Shown here piece by piece: positions 8,917 to 18,838 of a stretch of 64,000 nt of DNA. The stretch lies in contig NZ_JABBYJ010000001.1 in the NCBI RefSeq assembly GCF_012932565.1, positions 992,001 through 1,056,000 of the forward strand. Direction: 5' to 3'. This stretch comes from Sneathiella limimaris (lineage in GTDB: Bacteria > Pseudomonadota > Alphaproteobacteria > Sneathiellales > Sneathiellaceae). The notes under the pieces were generated by a model, which saw only the letters and a list, made by a program, of their open reading frames with translations, did no database searches and was not told where the DNA came from. Numbering within the stretch: position 1 is the stretch's first letter; each line of letters opens with the position of its first letter. Both the position numbers and the translations under genes were made by a program.

Positions 8917-10098
8917 TTGACTGACCATAACACTCCAGAGCGTGCGAATGAAACCCACCCAATGACAATTTTGCAGGTGCTGCCCAGCCTGGAGGGCGGC
9001 GGTGTTGAGCGGGGCACGATTGAAATTGCAGCGGCTATTCAGGCGGCTGGCGGCCGGGCTATTGTCGTCTCGGCTGGCGGCAAAATGGTTTATGAGTTGG
9101 ATCGTGTTGGCGCCAAGCATATTACCTTGCCCGTTCAGTCCAAGAACCCTCTCGTCATCCGAAAGAACACCAAGCGGCTCCTGAAAGTTATTGAGGACGA
9201 AAAAGTCGATTTGGTTCATGCCAGAAGCCGGGCCCCCGCATGGAGTGCCATGGGCGCTGCCAAGGCCGCGAAAATTCCGTTTGTAACCACCTTCCATGCG
9301 GCTTACGGTCGGGGCGGGGTTCTGAAAAACTGGTATAACTCGGTCATGGCCAAGGGGGATCGGGTGATCGCGATCTCTGATTTTATTGCCCGGCATATTC
9401 AGGAAAATTACCAGACACCCGCAGAGAAAATCATCACCATCGCCCGCGGTGTCGATTGCCGGAAATTCAACCCCGCCGCCGTCAGTGCGGAGCGGATTAT
9501 TAAAATGGCAACCGATTGGGCGCTGCCCGATGGGGTACCGGTGATCATGATGCCCGGTCGCCTGACCCGCCTGAAAGGCCATGTTGAACTGATAGAGGCG
9601 CTCGCCAAACTGGAAAACCGGAACTTTCTTGCACTGTTTGTGGGGGCGGGCTCCGGCCGGGAAGCCTATCGCAATGAGCTCAATAATCTGGTGATCCAGA
9701 AAGGCCTGCAGGGGAAAGTTCAGATCAAGGATTACTGCGCTGATATGTCTGCTGCTCTCATGCTGGCAGATGTGGTGATTTCCGCAACTAACGTACCTGA
9801 AGGCTTTGGGCGTGTCGCTGTTGAAGCACAGGCGATGGGCCGTCCGGTCATCGCAACCGCCCATGGTGGATCGCTGGAGACCATTAAAGACGGCGAGACA
9901 GGCTGGCTTGTGCCGGTAGGGGATACAGACGCCATGGCAAAGGCTATCGATCAGGCCCTTGGGATGTCACCGGCTGAGCGCGAAGTGATTGCCGAAAAAA
10001 CCCGCCAGTTTGTTTTGCAGAACTTCACGGTTGAGAAAATGTGTAACGCGACCCTCGATGTGTATCGGAATCTGCTGCAAAAGCCTGCCGGTTTATAA
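8917..10098 (+). CDS. Glycosyltransferase family 4
   Basis: A 393-residue GT-B glycosyltransferase. The N-terminal acceptor domain carries LPSLEGGGVERGT, and the C-terminal donor domain has GRLTRLKGH, then EGFGRVAVEAQAMGRPVIAT, the E-x7-E retaining-GT motif of family GT4. It probably adds a sugar during lipopolysaccharide core or polysaccharide synthesis at the inner face of the membrane. The reading starts at TTG 8917; ATG at 8962 (378 residues, MTILQVLPSLEGGG) is an equally plausible start, since neither has a strong ribosome site. It is immediately followed by a GT9 gene. Confidence 0.9.
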   Translation: MTDHNTPERANETHPMTILQVLPSLEGGGVERGTIEIAAAIQAAGGRAIVVSAGGKMVYELDRVGAKHITLPVQSKNPLVIRKNTKRLLKVIEDEKVDLVHARSRAPAWSAMGAAKAAKIPFVTTFHAAYGRGGVLKNWYNSVMAKGDRVIAISDFIARHIQENYQTPAEKIITIARGVDCRKFNPAAVSAERIIKMATDWALPDGVPVIMMPGRLTRLKGHVELIEALAKLENRNFLALFVGAGSGREAYRNELNNLVIQKGLQGKVQIKDYCADMSAALMLADVVISATNVPEGFGRVAVEAQAMGRPVIATAHGGSLETIKDGETGWLVPVGDTDAMAKAIDQALGMSPAEREVIAEKTRQFVLQNFTVEKMCNATLDVYRNLLQKPAGL

Positions 10099-10107
10099 TT
10101 GAGTAAC

Positions 10108-11040
10108 ATGCCGGAAAAAACTGAGAATATACTGGTGATCAAGCATGGGGCGCTTGGGGATGTTGTGTTGGCGCAAACACCGTTTCAGGCGATCCGCGCC
10201 CATCACCCGGATGCACATATCACCTTACTGACCACAAAACCCTACAAAGGGTTTTTGGCGCCGATGGGACTTTTTGATGAGATTTGGGTCGATGAAAAGC
10301 CGAAACTCTGGAACTTTCTGAAGCTCGGGCGATTGCGGGATCGGTTAAATAAGGGGCAGTTTGACCGGGTTTATGACTTGCAAACCTCGTCCCGGTCCAG
10401 CTCCTACCTCGCATTGTTTCAAAGCCCTAAGCCGGAATGGTCAGGCATTGCCGGGGGATGCAGCCATCCCCATGATAATCCGGACCGCGGTAAGCTCCAT
10501 ACGATCGAGCGTCAGCGGGAACAGCTGGAACAGGCCGGGATTACCAAGTTTCCGGACCCGGATTTTTCGTCCATCATGACCGATATTTCCCATCTGAATC
10601 TCCCTGCGAAATTTGCCTTGCTGGTGCCTGGGGGATCTGCCCATCGGCCTGAAAAACGCTGGCCCGCGGCAAGCTATGCAAAACTCGCCAGCTGGCTGGT
10701 GGATCAGGGGTTGACGCCTGTGCTCCTCGGCGGGGCGGCGGAAGCAGATGTGTTGTCGGTGATTGAGACTGCCTGCTCTGAGGCGATTAATCTGTCGGGG
10801 AAAACTTCCCTTGGGGATATTGCCTCCCTTGGCCGGGATGCGGTCGTCGCGATTGGAAATGACACAGGCCCTCTTCATCTGATTGCGGCCGTGGGCTGTC
10901 CGGTCACGGTTATTTTCTCTTATGCGTCTGATCCGGCGCGGGCACGGCCGCGGGGAGCGGATGTCACCGTTCTCAGGGAGGAAGACCTGGAGAATCTCAG
11001 CCTTGAAAAAGTGATAGAAACGCTCAAAATCCCTAATTAG
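10108..11040 (+). CDS. Glycosyltransferase family 9 (heptosyltransferase-like)
   Basis: A 310-residue protein with the GT9 pattern: VIKHGALGDVVLAQTPFQAI at the start, PGGSAHRPEKRWP in the centre and GNDTGPLHLIAAVGCPV near the end. GT9 enzymes transfer heptose or related sugars to the lipopolysaccharide core. ATG at 10108 is preferred; a TTG at 10099 directly after the GT4 stop would add three residues. Near-zero spacing to the GT4 gene indicates one operon for cell-surface glycan assembly. Confidence 0.9.
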   Translation: MPEKTENILVIKHGALGDVVLAQTPFQAIRAHHPDAHITLLTTKPYKGFLAPMGLFDEIWVDEKPKLWNFLKLGRLRDRLNKGQFDRVYDLQTSSRSSSYLALFQSPKPEWSGIAGGCSHPHDNPDRGKLHTIERQREQLEQAGITKFPDPDFSSIMTDISHLNLPAKFALLVPGGSAHRPEKRWPAASYAKLASWLVDQGLTPVLLGGAAEADVLSVIETACSEAINLSGKTSLGDIASLGRDAVVAIGNDTGPLHLIAAVGCPVTVIFSYASDPARARPRGADVTVLREEDLENLSLEKVIETLKIPN

Positions 11041-11104
11041 CGCTCTTAAAGTGACAGTTTTCTGAAATCTGGCGGATTTCTGGACCGTTTGATAGGTCTC
11101 CGCC

Positions 11105-11132
11105 TTGACAGGATGGGTTAAATTTTTACAGT
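11105..11132 (+). promoter_or_regulatory. Housekeeping promoter before thrS
   Basis: TTGACA at 11105-11110, a 16-base spacer and TACAGT at 11127-11132. The -35 is perfect and the -10 matches four of six positions. It lies about 50 bases before thrS. I see no T-box-like leader or threonine-rich leader peptide. Confidence 0.6.
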
Positions 11133-11184
11133 CGCTACTCCTGAAACCCGGTTCAGGTCAGGGTATTGATCGGAACCCAACCCA

Positions 11185-13128
11185 TTGGTGGTAAAAGTGC
11201 AAAACGCAAATGTGAACATTACGCTTCCAGATGGAAGCGTTCGAAGCTTCGACAATCCTGTGAGTGGTCTGGAGCTGGCTGCAGATATTGGCCCTGGTTT
11301 GGCCAAGGCGGCCCTGGCTCTTCGAATTGACGGCGAAATGCGGGATCTGAAAACCGTTCTTGATCAAGACGTCGCTGTTGAGATTGTGACGACCAAGGAA
11401 GACGGTGACGAAGTTCTGGAATTGATCCGCCATGATGCGGCTCATGTGATGGCCGAAGCGGTGAAGGAGCTGTATCCGGAAACCCAGGTCACCATTGGCC
11501 CAGCGATTGAAGACGGTTTCTACTACGATTTTGCAAGGGATAAGCCTTTCACGCCGGAAGATCTGGAAAAGATCGAGCAGCGGATGCATGAAATTGTCGA
11601 TCGCGACGAGAGCATCGACCGTGAGGAATGGGACCGCGATGAGGCCGTCCGTTTCTTCGAAGGACAGGGCGAGAAATATAAAGCCGAGATTATTGCCTCC
11701 ATTCCAGCGGATCAGCCGATCGGTATTTACAAGCAGGGTGCCTTTCAGGATCTCTGCCGGGGACCGCATTTGCCGTCCACGAAGAAACTGGGTCACGCTT
11801 TTAAGCTGATGAAGCTGGCGGGTGCCTATTGGCGCGGTGATTCCAAGAATGAAATGCTGCAGCGGGTTTATGGAACCGCCTGGCGGAACGAGAAAGAGCT
11901 GAAAGCCTATCTCAACCGTCTGGAAGAGGCCGAGCGCCGCGATCACCGGAAACTCGGCCGTGAGATGGATCTCTTCCACATGCAGGAAGAGGCTGTTGGC
12001 ATGGTGTTCTGGCACAAACATGGCTGGACCCTTTATCGGACCCTGGAAAGCTATATCCGCAACAAGCTTGAGAAAGCTGATTATCAGGAAGTGAAGACAC
12101 CGCAACTGGTGGATCGCAAGCTGTGGGAAGATTCGGGTCACTGGGAAAAGTTCCGGGAAAATATGTACACCACGGAATCAGAGGAGCGGACTTTCGCCCT
12201 CAAGCCCATGAACTGCCCCTGCCACGTGCAGATTTATAATCAGGGCATCACCAGCTATCGTGATCTGCCACTTCGCATGGCGGAATTTGGGTCTTGCCAT
12301 CGGTATGAGCCATCAGGTGCCCTGCACGGAATTATGCGGGTTCGGGGGTTTACGCAGGATGATGCGCATATTTTCTGTACAGAAGATCAGATTACCTCTG
12401 AAACTGAGGCGTTCTGTGACCTGCTACTGGATATTTACAAGGATTTCGGGTTTACCGAGGTTCGGGTGAAATTCTCCGATCGGCCGGAAGTGCGGGCCGG
12501 GGATGACAGCATCTGGGACAAGGCGGAAGGCTCTTTGCGCGAAGCCATTGAGGCAACGGGCATGAGCTACACCATGAACCCGGGCGAGGGTGCCTTTTAT
12601 GGTCCGAAGTTGGAATTTGTACTGACCGATGCCATTGGTCGGGACTGGCAGTGCGGAACCTTGCAGGTTGACTTTGTTCTGCCAGAGCGGTTAAACGCCA
12701 ATTACATTGGTGAAGATGGGGCAAAGCACCGTCCTGTGATGCTGCACCGGGCAATCTTCGGATCCATGGAGCGCTTCATCGGTATCCTGATCGAGGAATA
12801 CGCAGGTCGCTTCCCGCTGTGGCTGTCACCACAGCAGGTCGTCATCGCCACGATTACGGACGAGGCGGATGATTATGCCCGTGAGGTTCTTGCCGAAGCA
12901 CAGAAACGGGGACTTCGGGCGGAGCTGGATCTTCGAAATGAGAAGATTAACTACAAGGTTCGTGAGCATAGCCTCGCCAAGGTGCCAGCCCTTTTGGTTG
13001 CTGGTAAGCGGGAGGCAGAGGAAAATACCATTTCCGTTCGTCGCCTTGGAGAAAAGCATCAGAAGGTTATGTCACTGACCGAAGCTTTGGACAGTCTTGC
13101 AGAAGAAGCGCGGGTTCCGGGTTTTTAA
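11185..13128 (+). CDS. thrS: Threonine--tRNA ligase
   Basis: Class II aminoacyl-tRNA synthetase of 647 residues. It contains a TGS domain (about 10-72), the editing domain with the [14 protein letters not shown] segment, the class II catalytic core with zinc-binding MNCPCHV and the closing anticodon-binding domain ([10 protein letters not shown] onwards). It aligns along its length with E. coli ThrS. The start is uncertain: TTG 11185, GTG 11188 and GTG 11197 are all in frame, the last having GGTGG four bases ahead. It stands before infC, rpmI, rplT and pheST, the conserved order of a translation gene block. Confidence 0.96.
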   Translation: MVVKVQNANVNITLPDGSVRSFDNPVSGLELAADIGPGLAKAALALRIDGEMRDLKTVLDQDVAVEIVTTKEDGDEVLELIRHDAAHVMAEAVKELYPETQVTIGPAIEDGFYYDFARDKPFTPEDLEKIEQRMHEIVDRDESIDREEWDRDEAVRFFEGQGEKYKAEIIASIPADQPIGIYKQGAFQDLCRGPHLPSTKKLGHAFKLMKLAGAYWRGDSKNEMLQRVYGTAWRNEKELKAYLNRLEEAERRDHRKLGREMDLFHMQEEAVGMVFWHKHGWTLYRTLESYIRNKLEKADYQEVKTPQLVDRKLWEDSGHWEKFRENMYTTESEERTFALKPMNCPCHVQIYNQGITSYRDLPLRMAEFGSCHRYEPSGALHGIMRVRGFTQDDAHIFCTEDQITSETEAFCDLLLDIYKDFGFTEVRVKFSDRPEVRAGDDSIWDKAEGSLREAIEATGMSYTMNPGEGAFYGPKLEFVLTDAIGRDWQCGTLQVDFVLPERLNANYIGEDGAKHRPVMLHRAIFGSMERFIGILIEEYAGRFPLWLSPQQVVIATITDEADDYAREVLAEAQKRGLRAELDLRNEKINYKVREHSLAKVPALLVAGKREAEENTISVRRLGEKHQKVMSLTEALDSLAEEARVPGF

Positions 13129-13150
13129 GGGCTAACCCTGATTGAAATGA

Positions 13151-13179
13151 TTGGAACCTTTACCGTAAAGGTGTAATAT
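13151..13179 (+). promoter_or_regulatory. Candidate infC promoter with palindrome in its spacer
   Basis: TTGGAA at 13151-13156 and TAATAT at 13174-13179 are separated by 17 bases. A perfect inverted repeat, ACCTTTA-CCG-TAAAGGT (13156-13172), fills the spacer and could be an operator or a leader structure. A second imperfect hairpin, ATTGCCGGG / CCTGGCAAT, follows at 13188-13212, ahead of the ribosome site. Confidence 0.45.
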
Positions 13180-13239
13180 TGTTAAGGATTGCCGGGTAGA
13201 TTGCCTGGCAATTCGGATTAATGACTAAGGAGAAGGTAA

Positions 13240-13782
13240 ATAGCACGTCCATCTAGAAATACGATGCCGGCCAAAGAAGGCCCTCGTATGAACGAAGACA
13301 TCGAAAGCGCTGACGTCCGTCTGATTATGGATGACGGCAACAATATCGGTGTGGTTTCTGTTGAAATTGCTGCAGGTCTTGCGGATGAAGCGGGACTGGA
13401 CCTTGTGGAGGTTTCCCCAGGGCAGACCCCTGTTTGCAAGATTATGGACTACGGCCGGGCCAAATTTGAAGCTCAGAAGAAGGCGGCAAAGGCGCGTAAG
13501 AAGCAGAAAACAGTCGACATTAAGGAACTTAAGCTGCGTCCTGGTATCGAAGAGCATGATTACCAGGTGAAAATGCGCAACATGGTTCGCTTTATCGAGG
13601 CTGGTGACAAGGTGAAGCTGACAATCCGCTTCCGCGGCCGTGAAATGGCCCATCCTGAAAACGGCATGAAACTGCTGAATCGGGTTCGGGATGAATATAC
13701 GGAATTGGTGAAAGTTGAGCTGAATCCGAAGATGGAAGGCCGGATGATGACTATGATCGTCGCCCCGGCAAACGCCAAATAG
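13240..13782 (+). CDS. infC: Translation initiation factor IF-3 (AUA start)
   Basis: IF-3 binds the 30S subunit and checks start-codon pairing. About 180 residues with the N-domain (GPRMNEDIESADVRL, EAGLDLVEVSPGQTPVCKIMDYG) and C-domain (ELKLRPGIEEHDYQVKMRN, FRGREMAHPE). I place the start at ATA 13240: it directly follows an in-frame TAA (13237-13239) and sits seven bases after GGAG (13229-13232), whereas the first ATGs (13264 and 13288) lack a ribosome site. Rare start codons at infC are the known basis of IF-3 autoregulation (AUU in E. coli). A terminator follows before rpmI. Confidence 0.93.
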   Translation: MARPSRNTMPAKEGPRMNEDIESADVRLIMDDGNNIGVVSVEIAAGLADEAGLDLVEVSPGQTPVCKIMDYGRAKFEAQKKAAKARKKQKTVDIKELKLRPGIEEHDYQVKMRNMVRFIEAGDKVKLTIRFRGREMAHPENGMKLLNRVRDEYTELVKVELNPKMEGRMMTMIVAPANAK

Positions 13783-13810
13783 CCGATAGATAGGCCTTAG
13801 TGGCCTGATG

Positions 13811-13853
13811 AAAAAAGGAGGCTTTCCTCAGGGTTGAGGATAGGCCTCTTTTT
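13811..13853 (+). terminator. Terminator after infC
   Basis: A nested hairpin: GAGGC (13818-13822) with GCCTC (13844-13848), and inner CCTCA (13826-13830) with TGAGG (13835-13839), flanked by six A on the left and a T-run on the right (13849-13853). It separates infC from the rpmI promoter. Confidence 0.85.
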
Positions 13854-13978
13854 GCAATCAATTGATATTATTGGGAAAAGTCGGGTTTTGATCCTTCTGG
13901 AGATGAGGATGAACGCTCTTGCAGGTGGTCGATGACAATCCAGCGATGCGAAAGCCTTGAAATGATCAAAACTAGGGC

Positions 13979-14007
13979 TTGATCTCTCTAATATCCGCGG
14001 GTATAAC
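13979..14007 (+). promoter_or_regulatory. Promoter of rpmI-rplT
   Basis: TTGATC at 13979-13984, a 17-base spacer and TATAAC at 14002-14007, both close to the housekeeping consensus. It leaves an untranslated leader of about 75 bases before rpmI, where L20 feedback could act as in other bacteria. Confidence 0.65.
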
Positions 14008-14088
14008 CCTCGCTTCGTCGAACATTCCGGCTAAAAAGGGCTGCCGAGTTTGTTCAGTCGCTTAACTCTTTTTACAAGGGAAGCCAAA

Positions 14089-14286
14089 ATGCCCAAGTTG
14101 AAAACCAAAAGTGGTGTCAAGAAGCGTTTTTCTCTGACAGCCAAGGGAAAGGTTCGCAGTGCACAGGCCGGCAAACAGCACGGCATGATCAAGCGGACAA
14201 ACAAACAGATCCGGAACCAGCGTGGTACCACAATCCTGTCTGAACAGGATGCACGGATCGTCAAAAAGTTTCTACCATACGGCTAA
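14089..14286 (+). CDS. rpmI: Ribosomal protein L35 (bL35)
   Basis: A 65-residue very basic 50S subunit protein. [19 protein letters not shown] at the start and [16 protein letters not shown] in the centre are family signatures, and the length is standard. ATG 14089 follows AAGGGA (about 14077-14082). It is cotranscribed with rplT, 13 bases downstream. Confidence 0.97.
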   Translation: MPKLKTKSGVKKRFSLTAKGKVRSAQAGKQHGMIKRTNKQIRNQRGTTILSEQDARIVKKFLPYG

Positions 14287-14299
14287 AGGAGAGTAGACC

Positions 14300-14662
14300 A
14301 TGGCACGTGTTAAACGCGGTGTGACTACTCACGCCCGCCACAGAAAAGTTATCAAAGCAGCTAAAGGTTATTACGGTCGTCGTAAAAACACCTTCCGCAC
14401 AGCAGTTCAGGCCGTTGAAAAAGCCGGACAGTACGCTTACCGCGATCGTCGCGTTAAAAAGCGGAACTTCCGTGCGCTTTGGATCCAGCGGATCAACGCG
14501 GCATCTCGTGAACTCGGCATGACATACGGCAACTTTATGCACGGCCTCAAGCTGGCTGGCATTGATCTGGACCGGAAGGTTCTTGCTGATATCGCCGTAC
14601 GCGAGCCTGAGGCCTTCAAGGCATTGGTGGAAGCTGCTGAAAAGGCAACTGCCAAAGCCTGA
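14300..14662 (+). CDS. rplT: Ribosomal protein L20 (bL20)
   Basis: A 120-residue 50S assembly protein. [34 protein letters not shown] and the C-terminal domain ([21 protein letters not shown]) are conserved. ATG 14300 follows AAAGGAGAG. L20 also represses its own operon in bacteria studied. A terminator follows at 14725. Confidence 0.98.
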   Translation: MARVKRGVTTHARHRKVIKAAKGYYGRRKNTFRTAVQAVEKAGQYAYRDRRVKKRNFRALWIQRINAASRELGMTYGNFMHGLKLAGIDLDRKVLADIAVREPEAFKALVEAAEKATAKA

Positions 14663-14724
14663 TCTGATCGGGCCCTCGAAATCTTCACGCAAGAGTACTA
14701 GACTTTTTCGAAGACCACTTTATT

Positions 14725-14760
14725 AAAAAGGGGGCCCGGCGCTTACGGGTCCCCTTTTTT
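14725..14760 (+). terminator. Terminator between rplT and pheS
   Basis: AAAAAGGGGGCCCG (14725-14738) pairs with CGGGTCCCCTTTTT (14746-14759), loop of seven bases, then T-run. It ends only 15 bases before pheS, so any reading from rplT into pheS must pass it; I found no phenylalanine-rich leader peptide with a start codon that would make it a classical attenuator. Confidence 0.92.
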
Positions 14761-14774
14761 ACTTGAAAGAGACG

Positions 14775-15851
14775 ATGCAGGATATAAACGAGCTTGAAAG
14801 CGAATTGCTGAGCGAAATTAGCAATGCAAAGGATCTGGACACCTTGGAAGCGGTGCGGATCTCCGCCCTTGGCAAAAAGGGGCGCGTCAGTCTGATGATG
14901 CGTGGCCTCGGACAGATGGCACCAGAAGAACGCCAGGAAGTCGCGCCAAAACTGAACCAGTTAAAGAAATCTATCGGTGATGCGATCGACACTGCCAAGG
15001 GAGAGCTGAACAAGGCTGCCCTTGAAGCGAAGCTGGCGTCTGAAACCGTGGATATTACCCTGCCGGTTCGCCCCGAGCATAAAGGGCGTATTCACCCGAT
15101 CAGCCAGGTCACTGATGAGATTATCGAGATCTTTGCCGATATGGGCTTTTCCATCGCGGAAGGCCCGGACATCGAAGATGATTTCCATAACTTCACGGCG
15201 CTCAACATTCCGCCGGAGCATCCTGCTCGTCAGATGCATGACACATTCTATCTGCCGGAAAAAGAAGATGGCTCCCGTCAGCTGCTGCGGACCCATACGT
15301 CTTCTGTGCAGATCCGCACGATGGAAACGGTTAAGCCGCCACACCGGATTGTGGTTCCTGGCCGGACATACCGAAGCGATTCTGATCAGACCCATACCCC
15401 GATGTTCAACCAGATCGAGGGACTGGTCATTGATAAGACCAGCCACATGGGTCACCTGAAAGGGGTCCTGAAGGAATTCTGCCAGGCCTATTTCGAGGTA
15501 GATGACGTGGAAATGCGGTTCCGTCCCTCTTACTTTCCGTTCACTGAGCCGTCCGCTGAAATGGATATCCGCTGCACGTTTGCTGGCGATCATATCAAGG
15601 TTGGTGAGGGCGATGACTGGATGGAAATCCTCGGCTGCGGCATGGTCAACCCGCGGGTGCTGGAACATTGCGGCATCGATTCAACAGAATATCAGGGCTT
15701 TGCCTGGGGCATGGGCATCGACCGGATTGCCATGCTGAAATACGGCATTCCTGATCTTCGTGCCTTCTTTGACTGTGATCTTCGCTGGCTCAAGCATTAT
15801 GGATTTGTGCCACTGGATGTTCCAACACTGGGCGGAGGGCTGTCACGATGA
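14775..15851 (+). CDS. pheS: Phenylalanine--tRNA ligase, alpha subunit
   Basis: A 358-residue catalytic subunit of the heterotetrameric PheRS. The coiled-coil N-terminal arm is followed by the class II core: motif 2 around [12 protein letters not shown] and [21 protein letters not shown], and motif 3 [23 protein letters not shown] 14775 is chosen over TTG 14763 since it follows GAAAGAGACG and gives the usual beginning. It overlaps pheT by four bases (ATGA, 15848-15851). Confidence 0.97.
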   Translation: MQDINELESELLSEISNAKDLDTLEAVRISALGKKGRVSLMMRGLGQMAPEERQEVAPKLNQLKKSIGDAIDTAKGELNKAALEAKLASETVDITLPVRPEHKGRIHPISQVTDEIIEIFADMGFSIAEGPDIEDDFHNFTALNIPPEHPARQMHDTFYLPEKEDGSRQLLRTHTSSVQIRTMETVKPPHRIVVPGRTYRSDSDQTHTPMFNQIEGLVIDKTSHMGHLKGVLKEFCQAYFEVDDVEMRFRPSYFPFTEPSAEMDIRCTFAGDHIKVGEGDDWMEILGCGMVNPRVLEHCGIDSTEYQGFAWGMGIDRIAMLKYGIPDLRAFFDCDLRWLKHYGFVPLDVPTLGGGLSR

Positions 15852-18256
15852 AATTCACTGTTTCCTGGTTAAGAGAATATCTGGATTTCGATGCGTCCCT
15901 TGATGAGCTGTCTGAAAAGCTGACAGCGATCGGTCTGGAAGTTGAGGAAATCGTCGATCGTGCCAAAGAGCTGGAAGCCTTTAAAGTCTGCCATGTCCTG
16001 ATGGCGGAACAGCACCCAGATGCGGATCGCCTGCGGGTTTGTCAGGTGGATACAGGCAAGGAAGTTGTGCAGGTTGTTTGCGGCGCGCCAAATGCCAAAA
16101 CCGGCATGAAAGGTGTGTTTGCGCCGTCCGGCTCCTACGTTCCGGGTACGGATCTATGGCTGAAGCCATCCAAGATCCGCGGCGTTGAAAGTAACGGTAT
16201 GCTGGTTTCCGAGCGGGAAATGGGCCTCTCCGACGATCATGACGGCATTATTGAATTGCCAAATGACACTGAGGTTGGCGTTGAGTTTGCCAAGCTTGTC
16301 GGGCTTGATGATCCGGTGATTGAAATCGCGATCACCCCAAACCATCAGGATGCGCTTGGCGTTTACGGGATCGCGCGGGATCTGGCGGCCGCTGGTTTTG
16401 GCACTTTGAAAGCGCCAAACCTGACACCGGTTGAGGGTAGTTTCGAAAGCCCGGTTGGCGTTCGTTTGAGCTTTCCTGAAGGAACTGACCCGCTGCCTTG
16501 CTCCAAATTCCTGGGGCGTTATGTGCGCGGTGTGAAAAATGGTCCAAGCCCGAAATGGATGCAGGACCGTCTGCTCTCTATTGGACTTCGCCCGATCTCA
16601 GCACTTGTTGATATCACCAACTTCGTGACCTTTGATCTGGGTCGTCCGCTGCATGTGTTTGATGCGGACAAGCTTGCCGGTGATATTCAGCCCCGTTTTG
16701 CAAAAGAAGGGGAAACCTTGCTGGCGCTCGACGGTGAAGAATATACCCTCGCGTCTACTGATTGTGTGATTGCCGATGATAAAGCGCCACAAGGACTTGG
16801 CGGTATCATGGGCGGAGAGCTGAGCGGCTGTACTGAAGAGACAACCAACGTCTTTATCGAGGCGGCTTTGTTCGATCCGATTGTGATCGCCACAACTGGA
16901 CGCCGTCTTGGCATTGAATCCGATGCCCGTTACCGTTTTGAGCGCGGCGTGGATCCGGCTTTTGTTGAAAGCGGCATTGAGGTTGCAACTCGTTTGGTGA
17001 TGGAGCTTTGCGGCGGTGAAGCCAGTCACGTTGTTGCTGATGGCGCCGGCCCTGAGTGGGAGAAGAAAGTTTCTCTCCGCAAAACTCGGGTCAAGGAACT
17101 TGGCGGCGTTGACGTGTCTGCAGATCGCATGATCGACATTCTGGATCGCCTTGGCTTTAAGCCGGTTGATGCGGGTGACGTCATCGAGACGGAAGTGCCG
17201 TCCTGGCGGATGGATATTGATGGGGAGGCGGATCTCGTGGAAGAGGTCATGCGGATCGTTGGCTATGACCAGATCCCAACGGTTGCCTTGCCGCGTTTGT
17301 CTGTTGTGGCCAAGCCGTCTGTAACCCCGGCGCAGCGCCGGGTTCGGACAGCCAAACGGGCCCTTGCCGGTCGTGGCATGATTGAGGCCGTAACCTATTC
17401 CTTCCTGCCGCGCGCCCATGCAGAACTGTTTGGCGGCGTGAACGAGGATGTGGTTCTGGCCAACCCGATCAGTGCTGATCTGGATGTGATGCGGCCATCG
17501 CTGCTGCCTAATCTGGTGGCGGCTGCGGGTCGGAATCAGGCGCGTGGTTTCCATGATATCAACCTGTTTGAGGTTGCTGGTGAGTATCATTCAGACAAAC
17601 CCGATGGCCAGCGCATGGTCGCTGCCGGTATTCGGGTGGGCTCTGACAGTGATCGCCACTGGTCAGGCGCTGGCCGGGCTTATGATGTCTTTGATGTGAA
17701 GGCTGATGTCCTTGATCTGCTGGACGCAATCGGCGGTCCGGCTGCAACTGCGCAGATCGTGACCGGCGCTCCTGAATGGTATCACCCTGGCAGAAGCGGT
17801 GTGATCCAACTGGGTCCACAAAAACGCCTGGCTGTCTTTGGGGAATTGCATCCGTCTGTTCTGTCCGCCATGAAGGTTAAAGGTCCGGTTTTGGCGTTTG
17901 AACTGTATCTGGATGAGGTGCCATTACCGAAATCCACTGGCAAAACCGCCCGGGATCCATTGAAGGTTTCCGACTATCAGGCAGTTGAGCGGGACTTTGC
18001 TTTTGTCATGGCATCCGATGTTCCGGCAGACAAGATCCTTCGCGCTGCCAAGGGGGCAGACAAGAAGCTGATTACCGATGCCACAATCTTTGACATCTAT
18101 GAAGGGGATAAGATTGAGGCGGGGATGAAGTCCGTTGCCTTCTCCATCCGCTTGGAGCCGCAGGATAAAACCCTGACGGATGAAGAGATTGAGGCGGTGG
18201 CTGCCAAGGTGATTGCCAATGTCGAAAAAACAAGTGGCGGCACGCTGCGTCGATAG
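15848..18256 (+). CDS. pheT: Phenylalanine--tRNA ligase, beta subunit
   Basis: An 802-residue subunit. It has the tRNA-binding EMAP-like domain (about 39-148), the B3/B4 editing domain (about 210-385), the B5 domain (about 405-475), a catalytic-like core and the C-terminal anticodon-binding FDX-ACB domain (about 708-801, [19 protein letters not shown]). It edits misacylated Tyr-tRNA-Phe and contacts the anticodon. The start overlaps the pheS stop (ATGA), indicating translational coupling that keeps the subunits equal. Confidence 0.97.
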   Translation: MKFTVSWLREYLDFDASLDELSEKLTAIGLEVEEIVDRAKELEAFKVCHVLMAEQHPDADRLRVCQVDTGKEVVQVVCGAPNAKTGMKGVFAPSGSYVPGTDLWLKPSKIRGVESNGMLVSEREMGLSDDHDGIIELPNDTEVGVEFAKLVGLDDPVIEIAITPNHQDALGVYGIARDLAAAGFGTLKAPNLTPVEGSFESPVGVRLSFPEGTDPLPCSKFLGRYVRGVKNGPSPKWMQDRLLSIGLRPISALVDITNFVTFDLGRPLHVFDADKLAGDIQPRFAKEGETLLALDGEEYTLASTDCVIADDKAPQGLGGIMGGELSGCTEETTNVFIEAALFDPIVIATTGRRLGIESDARYRFERGVDPAFVESGIEVATRLVMELCGGEASHVVADGAGPEWEKKVSLRKTRVKELGGVDVSADRMIDILDRLGFKPVDAGDVIETEVPSWRMDIDGEADLVEEVMRIVGYDQIPTVALPRLSVVAKPSVTPAQRRVRTAKRALAGRGMIEAVTYSFLPRAHAELFGGVNEDVVLANPISADLDVMRPSLLPNLVAAAGRNQARGFHDINLFEVAGEYHSDKPDGQRMVAAGIRVGSDSDRHWSGAGRAYDVFDVKADVLDLLDAIGGPAATAQIVTGAPEWYHPGRSGVIQLGPQKRLAVFGELHPSVLSAMKVKGPVLAFELYLDEVPLPKSTGKTARDPLKVSDYQAVERDFAFVMASDVPADKILRAAKGADKKLITDATIFDIYEGDKIEAGMKSVAFSIRLEPQDKTLTDEEIEAVAAKVIANVEKTSGGTLRR

Positions 18257-18280
18257 CATCGACTGAGTTGATTAACATGG

Positions 18281-18310
18281 AATTGGGGGGCGTCTGGCGT
18301 CCCCCATTTT
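18281..18310 (+). terminator. Terminator after pheT
   Basis: TGGGGG (18284-18289) pairs with CCCCCA (18301-18306) across an 11-base loop, followed by four T. Of moderate strength, in the right place after pheT. Confidence 0.6.
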
Positions 18311-18329
18311 GAATTTCAGGAACCAAAAA

Positions 18330-18782
18330 ATGACAGAAAATATCCCTGAAGGATTTAAACTTTTTCCCAAGATTCCAGGTTTTCTGGAAACAACAGGCCC
18401 GCTCTATGTGCGCTATGAAAAGGGCGCGGCGGAGCTTGGCCTTTGGGTTGAGGAGAAGCACGTTAACATCGCCAATATCTGCCATGGCGGTATGCTGATG
18501 ACCTTTGCGGATATGCAGCTTGGTATTGGCTCCCAGGCGGCGATGGGAATGCGTAAATTCCTGCCGACCATGCATATGAGCTGTGATTTTGTGGCGCCAA
18601 CTCCGCTGGGCGCCTGGCTGCAGGGATCGACTACCGTCATCAAGCAGACCCGTAAATCCGTCTTTGCCACCTGTATTCTGACCGCCGATGGGGAAACTGT
18701 GTTCAGCGCCTCTGGAATTATGAAGATTCCCGGAGATAATGGCGGACAGTTTTCTGATATTGTGCTATCGGATCCCAGTTAA
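18330..18782 (+). CDS. PaaI-family hotdog thioesterase
   Basis: A 150-residue single-domain hotdog protein. [23 protein letters not shown] is the PaaI-type active-site region (acidic residue on the long helix after HGG), followed by [19 protein letters not shown]. Such enzymes hydrolyse aryl- or acyl-CoA thioesters; the substrate cannot be read. ATG 18330 follows AGGA at 18319-18322; an upstream ATG at 18309 lies in the pheT terminator. It is a single gene between pheT and lepA. Confidence 0.85.
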   Translation: MTENIPEGFKLFPKIPGFLETTGPLYVRYEKGAAELGLWVEEKHVNIANICHGGMLMTFADMQLGIGSQAAMGMRKFLPTMHMSCDFVAPTPLGAWLQGSTTVIKQTRKSVFATCILTADGETVFSASGIMKIPGDNGGQFSDIVLSDPS

Positions 18783-18838
18783 ACTTTATTCAGGTCCCTG
18801 AGTTACCGGGACTTGAGAGTGCTTTAGATAGTGACACC

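Noticed and set aside
8884-9864. Long N-terminal extension of the alpha/beta hydrolase
   Set aside because: It is antisense to a well-conserved GT4 gene, and ATG 8883 gives the normal hydrolase N-terminus.
11041-11184. T-box or amino-acid leader before thrS
   Set aside because: No T-box sequence, no threonine-rich peptide and no terminator/antiterminator pair; only a housekeeping promoter is visible.
14663-14774. PheM-like leader peptide with an attenuator before pheS
   Set aside because: A frame with TTT TTC ... TTT exists at 14701 but has no start codon before an upstream stop; the hairpin is therefore listed as a plain terminator.
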